This document shows, one piece after another, positions 24,037 to 28,604 of a stretch of DNA of 28,604 nt. Each line of letters starts with the position of its first letter. Position 1 is the first letter of the stretch. Location of the stretch: the NCBI GenBank assembly GCA_964383325.1, contig CAYLGY010000031.1, positions 1 through 28,604 of the forward strand. The letters run 5' to 3'. A model generated the notes under the pieces. That model was given only the letters and a program-made list of their open reading frames with translations. It had not been told where the DNA came from and made no database searches. Source of the DNA: CAYLGY01 sp964383325 (GTDB taxonomy: Bacteria > Pseudomonadota > Alphaproteobacteria > Rhizobiales > Rhizobiaceae). The translations under genes were made by a program, and so were the position numbers.

Positions 24037-24503
24037 CGGGCAAATGGCGGGCGGGATCTTCGGGCGACGCCGCTCGCGTGACGCAACCGGCGGATGCCTA
24101 CCGGCTCGACGAGCAGATCGGCTTCATCCTGCGCAAGGCCAGCCAGCGCCATGCGGCCATCTTCGCCCGCGAGATCGATGGCGGGCTGACCCCGACGCAG
24201 TTCTCTGCGCTGGTGCGCCTCCATGAGACGGGCGATTGTTCCCAGAACCGGCTGGGCCGGCTGATCGCGGTCGATGCGGCGACCATCAAGGGCGTCGTCG
24301 AGCGCCTTCAGGCGCGCGGGTTGGTGGAGACCACGCCCGACATGCAGGACCGTCGCCGCATTACCGTATCTCTGAATGACGCCGGGCGGCAGCAGGCCCT
24401 CCGCGCCATCGAATCGGCGAGAAGGATCTCGGAGCTGACGCTGGAGCCGCTGGACGAGGCCGATCGCCGGATCTTGCTGCGCCTCCTGTCACGCATCGCA
24501 TGA
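24033..24503 (+). CDS. MarR-family transcriptional regulator
   Basis: The 156-residue protein is a winged-helix MarR regulator. The N-terminal dimerisation helix includes YRLDEQIGFILRKASQRHAAIF, the recognition region SQNRLGRLIAVDAATIKGVVERLQARGLV, and the wing TPDMQDRRRITVSLNDAGR. MarR proteins of this look (NicR of Pseudomonas putida, BpsR of Bordetella) control nicotinate catabolism, and BpsR responds to 6-hydroxynicotinate; that precedent fits this operon. The start is a TTG that overlaps the DUF1185 stop by four bases; a GTG at 24078 in frame is an alternative. As last gene of the operon it is probably autoregulated. A dyad over the operon promoter at 17329-17343 and a palindrome after its own stop are candidate sites. 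Confidence 0.88.
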   Translation: MTGKWRAGSSGDAARVTQPADAYRLDEQIGFILRKASQRHAAIFAREIDGGLTPTQFSALVRLHETGDCSQNRLGRLIAVDAATIKGVVERLQARGLVETTPDMQDRRRITVSLNDAGRQQALRAIESARRISELTLEPLDEADRRILLRLLSRIA

Positions 24504-24509
24504 AACAAT

Positions 24510-24519
24510 AGTTGCAACT
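24510..24519. promoter_or_regulatory. Ten-base perfect palindrome between marR-type gene and rnd
   Basis: AGTTGCAACT is a perfect 10-base palindrome that starts seven bases after the MarR stop, in the 26-base convergent gap before rnd. It is AT-richer than its surroundings. It could be a regulator site or simply part of a weak hairpin; it is too short to fold stably. No second copy was seen in the operon promoter. Confidence 0.25.
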
Positions 24520-24529
24520 CCTTGAGAAA

Positions 24530-25690
24530 TCAGGCCGGTTCGGTTTTCAGGATATGCACCTTGCCCGCATCGTAGCGCAAGGCGATTTCGCCGCGGATCA
24601 GGCGGAGCGCGTCTTCGCCGAACAATTCGCGACGCCAGCCGGTCAAGGCCGGAACCTTCGCGTTTTCCCCGTACTGGGCGATGGCGTCGAGATCGCTGCT
24701 GCTGGCCAGCATCCGGGCTGCGACGCCGGACTTCTCCGTCGTCATGCGCAACAGGACGCGCAATAATTCGGCGGCGGCCGCGGAGCCATTGGCGCCGGCC
24801 TTCTGCTTCGGCAGTTTCGGCATCTCTTCGCGCGGCAATTCCAGCGCGGCGCGGACATGATTGAGCAGGTCGGTCGCCGCCGAGGAGCACTCCCAGCCCT
24901 TGCCGATCGTGCGAAGCTGCGCCAGGGCCTCCGGGGTAACCGGCTGCTGCTGGGCGATCTCCTGGATGGCCTCGTCCTTCAGCACGCGCCGGCGCGGAAC
25001 ATTGCGGGCGCGGGCCTCGCGTTCGCGCCAGGCGGCCACTGCCCGCATGACGGCCAGTTCCTCGGGCTTGCGCAGCCGGCTCTTCAGGCGCAACCAGGCT
25101 TCCTCCGGCGGCATGTCGTAGGTTGTGCGTGCCGTCAGGATTTCCATTTCATCGGCAAGCCAGTGCGTGCGGTTCTTGCGCTCCAGCCGTTCCTTCAGCT
25201 CTGCATAGACATCGCGCAGATGCGTGACGTCGGCCAGCGCATAGGCAAGCTGGCGCTCGCTCAGCGGACGGCGGCGCCAGTCCGTGAAGCGCGAGGATTT
25301 GTCGATGCGCTCGCCGGTAAGCTGCAGGACGAGCTGTTCATAGGAAGCGCTCTCGCCGAAGCCGCACACCATGGCCGCGACCTGGGTGTCGAAGACCGGC
25401 TCGGGGATGAGGTCGCCGAGATGAAAGATGATCTCGATATCCTGGCGCGCGGCGTGAAATACCTTGGTGGTTGCCTTGTCGGCCATCAGTTCGAAGAACG
25501 GATCGAGTTGCAGCCCGTCGGCCAGCGTGTCGACCATGACTTCGAGGTCGGGACCAGCCATCTGGATCAGGCATAGTTCCGGCCAGAAGGTCGTCTCCCG
25601 GATGAATTCGGTATCGACCGCGACATAATCGGCTTCTGCCAGCTTGTGGGACGCGATTTCGAGGTCCCTGGTAGAGGTAATGAGCTTCAT
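24530..25690 (-). CDS. rnd: Ribonuclease D
   Basis: RNase D is a 3'-5' exoribonuclease that trims tRNA and other stable RNA ends. The 386 residues carry the DEDDy nuclease domain: VAVDTEF near 23-29 (first Asp and Glu), FHAARQDIEII near 78-88 (second Asp), and YALADVTHLRDVY near 150-162 (Tyr and last Asp). HRDC domain(s) follow, including the PEELAVMRAVAAWREREARARN segment. Length matches the bacterial enzyme. The ATG at 25690 gives the usual MKLITSTRDLE start. In many relatives rnd sits next to aspS; here the ATP-grasp/GNAT pair lies between them, and rnd is last in that minus-strand run, 68 bases after the ATP-grasp stop. Confidence 0.95.
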   Translation of the reverse strand: MKLITSTRDLEIASHKLAEADYVAVDTEFIRETTFWPELCLIQMAGPDLEVMVDTLADGLQLDPFFELMADKATTKVFHAARQDIEIIFHLGDLIPEPVFDTQVAAMVCGFGESASYEQLVLQLTGERIDKSSRFTDWRRRPLSERQLAYALADVTHLRDVYAELKERLERKNRTHWLADEMEILTARTTYDMPPEEAWLRLKSRLRKPEELAVMRAVAAWREREARARNVPRRRVLKDEAIQEIAQQQPVTPEALAQLRTIGKGWECSSAATDLLNHVRAALELPREEMPKLPKQKAGANGSAAAAELLRVLLRMTTEKSGVAARMLASSSDLDAIAQYGENAKVPALTGWRRELFGEDALRLIRGEIALRYDAGKVHILKTEPA

Positions 25691-25758
25691 GGCGCGTACA
25701 TAATCAAGAATCCCGGCCTTGTCTCTACCTCGCGCGGATTTTGTTGCTGCCTCCGGCT

Positions 25759-27210
25759 CTAGATCCGGTCGATGAACCAGCGGGTGAGGGCGGTCCAGAC
25801 TGCATCCTTCTCGCTTGCGTCCTCGCAGCCATGATTGAGGTTCGGATTGTCATTGACTTCGATGACGAAGAAGCCGTCGCGCGTCTCCTTCACGTCGACC
25901 CCGTAGAGGCCGTCGCCGATCAGGCCGGCGGCGCGGGTCGCCATGTCGATCATGTTCTCGGGGGCGTCGGCCAGCGAGATCGGCCGGAAACCGCCCTCCA
26001 CCGGCGCCTTGCCGCCCGCATCGTGATTGACGATCTGCCAGTGCCGGCGCGCCATGAGATAGCGCGTCACGAAGATCGGCTTGCGCCCCAGTACGCCGAC
26101 GCGCCAGTCGAACTCGGTCGGCATGAATTTCTGGCAGATCAGCAATTCGGTATCGCGGAACCATTCGCGCATGAGGCGTTTCAGCTCATCCAAATCGGCA
26201 GCCTTTCGCACCCCTCTTGAAAACGACCCGTCGGGAATCTTGACTACCATCGGAAAGCCGATCTCGTCGGCGATGGCCTCTGCCTCCTCGATGCTGGAAG
26301 CGATGCGGGTCGGCGGCATCGGAATGTGCGCCCCACCCAGCAATTCATGCAGATAGACCTTGTTGGTGCAGCGGATCATGGATACCGGATCGTCGATCAC
26401 GGGCATGGCCTCCTGCCGGGCGCGGCGGGCGAAGCGATAGGTATGGTTGGAAATCGAGGTCGTCTCGCGGATGAACAGGGCATCGTGATTGGCAAGGCGT
26501 GCGAGGTCGCGCTTCGAGATCGGCTCGACGCCTACCCCCATGCGCCCGGCGATGCGTGCCCAGTGCCGCAGGGAAGCGATGGTCGAGGGCGGCAGCTTCT
26601 CGGCGGGGTCGCAGAGGGTGGCGATGGAATAGCGCGCCTGGACCCTCGGCTTCGCGTCGGTCCATTTGTGGCCGGTATGGTCGCGCATTGCGGCAAGGAA
26701 CCGCTCGCGCTCGCGGCCGGTGATGCGATGGAACGGCATGAGCTGGATCCTGGCGATCGCGGTCCAATCGCCCGGCTTCAGCGTCACTTTCAGCGTCGGG
26801 GCGCGGAACCAGTCGAACAACAGCCGGCCGAAACGTTCCAGATGTTTCTCTTCCGTCTGGCCGAAATGGATCAGCGCCGTGCGTGGCGCCGGGTTCGGCC
26901 TGCCGGCAAGGCAGCGATTGAGCAGCGCTTCGAGTTCGGGAATGGCGTGCTCGTAGAGGGAGCGCGCCGACAGGTCGATCATGGTCTCGACCGACGGCAT
27001 GACCCGGTGACCGCGCGCGCCCGCCAGCAGCGAGGCATAATAACCGCGGGTCTGATAACCATAGGAGGAGGAAAGATTGATGACCGACGGGCGGGCTCGG
27101 CTAAACAGCCCCGGCGCGGAGAGATATTCGCGGGTCGTGATCAGCTTGTGCGGTGTCTCTGCGTTGGAAAGGTGAGCGTTGCGGCTCACGAGGACGACCC
27201 AGATCGACAT
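25759..27210 (-). CDS. RimK-type ATP-grasp ligase with RLAN domain
   Basis: The 483-residue protein has a C-terminal RimK-like ATP-grasp domain (about 270-480) that should join a carboxylate to an amine using ATP through an acyl phosphate. Visible motifs are VVKIPDGSFSRGVRKA (nucleotide binding), FDWRVGVLGRKPIFVTRY, and GVDVKETRDGFFVIEVNDNPNLNHG, where Glu and Asn residues bind magnesium. The N-terminal half, with RPSVINLSSSYGYQTRGYYASLLAGARGH, matches the RLAN domain found in a subgroup of amidoligases. It follows the GNAT gene by six bases, so they form an operon. Predicted amidoligase/GNAT pairs have been proposed to make small peptides or modified amino acids. I do not know the product. 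It is not RimK of ribosomal protein S6, being far longer. Confidence 0.85.
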   Translation of the reverse strand: MSIWVVLVSRNAHLSNAETPHKLITTREYLSAPGLFSRARPSVINLSSSYGYQTRGYYASLLAGARGHRVMPSVETMIDLSARSLYEHAIPELEALLNRCLAGRPNPAPRTALIHFGQTEEKHLERFGRLLFDWFRAPTLKVTLKPGDWTAIARIQLMPFHRITGRERERFLAAMRDHTGHKWTDAKPRVQARYSIATLCDPAEKLPPSTIASLRHWARIAGRMGVGVEPISKRDLARLANHDALFIRETTSISNHTYRFARRARQEAMPVIDDPVSMIRCTNKVYLHELLGGAHIPMPPTRIASSIEEAEAIADEIGFPMVVKIPDGSFSRGVRKAADLDELKRLMREWFRDTELLICQKFMPTEFDWRVGVLGRKPIFVTRYLMARRHWQIVNHDAGGKAPVEGGFRPISLADAPENMIDMATRAAGLIGDGLYGVDVKETRDGFFVIEVNDNPNLNHGCEDASEKDAVWTALTRWFIDRI

Positions 27211-27216
27211 CTGTCT

Positions 27217-27723
27217 TCAGCCACTCCGATGATCGTGGACGGCAATGGGGGGAATGGCCCCGCCATCGAGGCGCCTTTCGAATCGCAGCGCATCGCTGCC
27301 ATCCGCATAGTAATTCGGCCGCAAACCGAAACCGTGATAGCCGGACCGGCGGTAAAGCCGGATGGCCCGCGGATTGTTCCGGCTGACTTCGAGGCGCAGG
27401 CGATCCCTGCCAAGGCGCGCCGCTTCTGTCTCGGCCTGCCGCAGGAGGCGATGGCCGAGCCCGTGCCCTGCGGCCTCCGGCGCGACGCCGATGGAATAAA
27501 GGCGCGCCACCCGCGAGTTCCGCCGGATGAGGATCATCGCGTAACCCATTAGTCCATCGTCTGAATCTGCCAGGAGAACTCGTGCGGTGGGGCTGGCGAG
27601 AAGCCGGCGGAACGCGCGCGGCGAGATGCGCTCGCTGGCAAAAAGCCGGGTTTCCAGCAGCGCCAGCGCATGGGCATCTGCCGGATTCGCGGGACGAATC
27701 CAGACGTCTTCGAGTTTCGGCAT
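27217..27723 (-). CDS. GNAT-family N-acetyltransferase
   Basis: The 168-residue protein is a single GNAT domain. The acetyl-CoA pyrophosphate-binding signature is GHGLGHRLLRQAE (R/Q-x-x-G-x-G/A type) at about 87-99, preceded by the strand VARLYSIGVAPEAAG. The later RLEVSRNNPRAIRLYRRSGYHGFGLRPNYY is the RimI-like NxxAIxLYxxxGF segment. It is not the usual RimI partner of tsaB/tsaE, since those genes are not nearby. The ATP-grasp ligase starts six bases after its stop, so it probably acetylates the ligase's substrate or product. The start at 27723 is an ATG giving a compact domain. A 218-base gap separates it from divergent aspS. Confidence 0.85.
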   Translation of the reverse strand: MPKLEDVWIRPANPADAHALALLETRLFASERISPRAFRRLLASPTARVLLADSDDGLMGYAMILIRRNSRVARLYSIGVAPEAAGHGLGHRLLRQAETEAARLGRDRLRLEVSRNNPRAIRLYRRSGYHGFGLRPNYYADGSDALRFERRLDGGAIPPIAVHDHRSG

Positions 27724-27850
27724 GATCCGGAGGCCGGGGCGGCTGCCAATTCATTCCGCCTGGCAGGATGGCGGCTGCTCGTGCATATCCATAGGCGTGC
27801 TTTTCAGCCCTGTAAATGGGGGATTTGCAGCGCGCGCGGCGGAGCGTGCC

Positions 27851-27880
27851 TTGACAAATCGTGGCGCACATGTGTTTGTC
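27851..27880 (+). promoter_or_regulatory. Possible aspS promoter
   Basis: A perfect TTGACA at 27851-27856 lies about 85 bases before the aspS start. The region 17-18 bases downstream (GTTTGT at 27874-27879) is a poor -10 match, so the call rests on the -35 and the position in the divergent GNAT-aspS gap. Confidence 0.4.
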
Positions 27881-27941
27881 CGGCTCAATTCTGGCAGGGG
27901 CGGGGCGCCTTCTGCCGCACGCAGGATTTGCCGGGTATCCC

Positions 27942-28604
27942 ATGAGCATGCATCGCTACCGCAGTCATACCTGCGCCGAGTTGAGACGATCCGATGTCGA
28001 CCGCATCGTCCGGCTTTCCGGCTGGGTTCATCGTGTCCGCGACCATGGCGGGCTTCTCTTCATCGATCTACGCGACCATTACGGGCTTACCCAGATCGTC
28101 GCAGATCCGGATTCGCCCTGCTTCAACCTGGCCGAGACGGTCCGGGGCGAATGGGTGATCCGCGTCGACGGCGTCGTCAAGGCGCGCTCGCCCGAGACGG
28201 TCAATCCCAATCTACCGACCGGCGAGATCGAGCTTTTCGCGCAGGAGATGGAGATCCTCTCCGCCGCGCGGGAATTGCCGTTGCCAGTGTTCGGCGAGCC
28301 GGAATACCCGGAGGATATCCGGCTGCGCTATCGCTTCCTCGATTTGCGCCGCGAGACGCTGCATCGCAACATCGTCACGCGCTCCCGTGTGATCGCCGAC
28401 ATGCGCCGGCGCATGGAGGCAGCGGGATTTACCGAATATTCGACGCCGATCCTCACCGCTTCCAGCCCGGAGGGCGCGCGGGATTTCCTCGTGCCGTCGC
28501 GTCTCCATAATGGCAAGTTCTATGCCTTGCCGCAGGCGCCGCAGCAATACAAGCAGCTCATCATGATGTCGGGCTTCGATCGCTATTTCCAGATTGCGCC
28601 CTGT
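27942..28604 (+). CDS. aspS: Aspartyl-tRNA synthetase, N-terminal fragment
   Basis: The gene runs off the end of the window; 221 codons are visible. AspRS attaches aspartate to tRNA. The OB-fold anticodon-binding domain covers about residues 1-110, with VRLSGWVHRVRDHGGLLFIDLRDHYG. Class II motif 1 follows with YPEDIRLRYRFLDLRRE. The catalytic segments SSPEGARDFLVPSR and ALPQAPQQYKQLIMMSGFDRYFQIAPC are intact. The histidine in RDHGG is the residue associated with non-discriminating AspRS, which also charges tRNA-Asn. ATG codons at 27942 and 27948 are both possible; MHRYRSHTC from 27948 is the commoner family start. Its 5' neighbour is divergent. Confidence 0.95.
   Translation, partial: MSMHRYRSHTCAELRRSDVDRIVRLSGWVHRVRDHGGLLFIDLRDHYGLTQIVADPDSPCFNLAETVRGEWVIRVDGVVKARSPETVNPNLPTGEIELFAQEMEILSAARELPLPVFGEPEYPEDIRLRYRFLDLRRETLHRNIVTRSRVIADMRRRMEAAGFTEYSTPILTASSPEGARDFLVPSRLHNGKFYALPQAPQQYKQLIMMSGFDRYFQIAPC

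Noticed and set aside
27217..27723. RimI N-acetyltransferase of ribosomal protein S18
   Set aside because: The sequence has a RimI-like segment, but tsaB/tsaE partners are absent and it is coupled to an ATP-grasp ligase, so only the GNAT family is claimed.
1..28604. CRISPR arrays, transposases, integrases, tRNA or rRNA genes
   Set aside because: No regularly spaced repeats, transposase or integrase motifs, or tRNA-like cloverleaf was recognised on reading either strand.

Overview
The window reads as the chromosome of a GC-rich alphaproteobacterium, probably of the Hyphomicrobiales (Rhizobiales) type. The evidence is the gene set and order: lipA, coq10/ratA, cinA, fused ispDF, ntrB-ntrC-ntrY-ntrX, trkA, hfq, hflX, a PopZ-type polar protein, mazG, recA, rnd and aspS. 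I cannot name the genus. Nothing looks like an insertion sequence, prophage or CRISPR array, and I see no tRNA or rRNA.

Layout. (1) Positions 1-2449: the end of lipA and a COQ10/RatA START-domain gene on +, then cinA and bifunctional ispDF on - as a 4-base overlapping pair. (2) 2611-12108: a dense + strand run of two nitrogen-type two-component systems (NtrBC, NtrYX), the TrkA potassium regulator, Hfq and HflX. (3) 12264-14501: a TolC-type outer membrane channel and a PopZ-like protein. (4) 14639-15872 on -: a small multidrug-resistance (Gdx/SugE) exporter followed 14 bases later by mazG. The exporter leader carries two tandem hairpins with ACGG and ACGA loops, the signature of a guanidine-II (mini-ykkC) riboswitch. 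(5) recA at 16135-17223. (6) 17427-24503: a tightly overlapped six-gene operon encoding a molybdenum hydroxylase (FAD subunit plus fused 2Fe-2S/Mo subunit), a 6-hydroxynicotinate-reductase-like Fe-S protein, a UPF0280 protein, a DUF1185 'amino acid synthesis' protein and a MarR regulator. (7) 24530-27723 on -: a GNAT acetyltransferase, an RLAN/RimK-type ATP-grasp ligase and ribonuclease D. (8) The start of aspS at 27942 on +.

The accessory highlight is the operon in (6). Its composition fits a reductive N-heterocycle pathway: a Mo enzyme hydroxylates the ring, an Hnr-like enzyme reduces the hydroxylated ring, and two poorly characterised proteins remain as candidates for ring opening, deamination or maturation. 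Nicotinate via 6-hydroxynicotinate is the best precedent, known from Eubacterium barkeri and, as a pathway, from Azorhizobium; the true substrate here is an inference. A promoter-like sequence overlapped by an imperfect dyad precedes the operon and is a candidate site for its own MarR protein.

Second in interest are the guanidine-II riboswitch candidate and the two-gene GNAT/ATP-grasp module of unknown product. Several gene neighbours that I would expect from related genomes (dusB before ntrB, valS after popZ, alaS after recA) are absent at those places, so this is a rearranged version of the usual alphaproteobacterial order.
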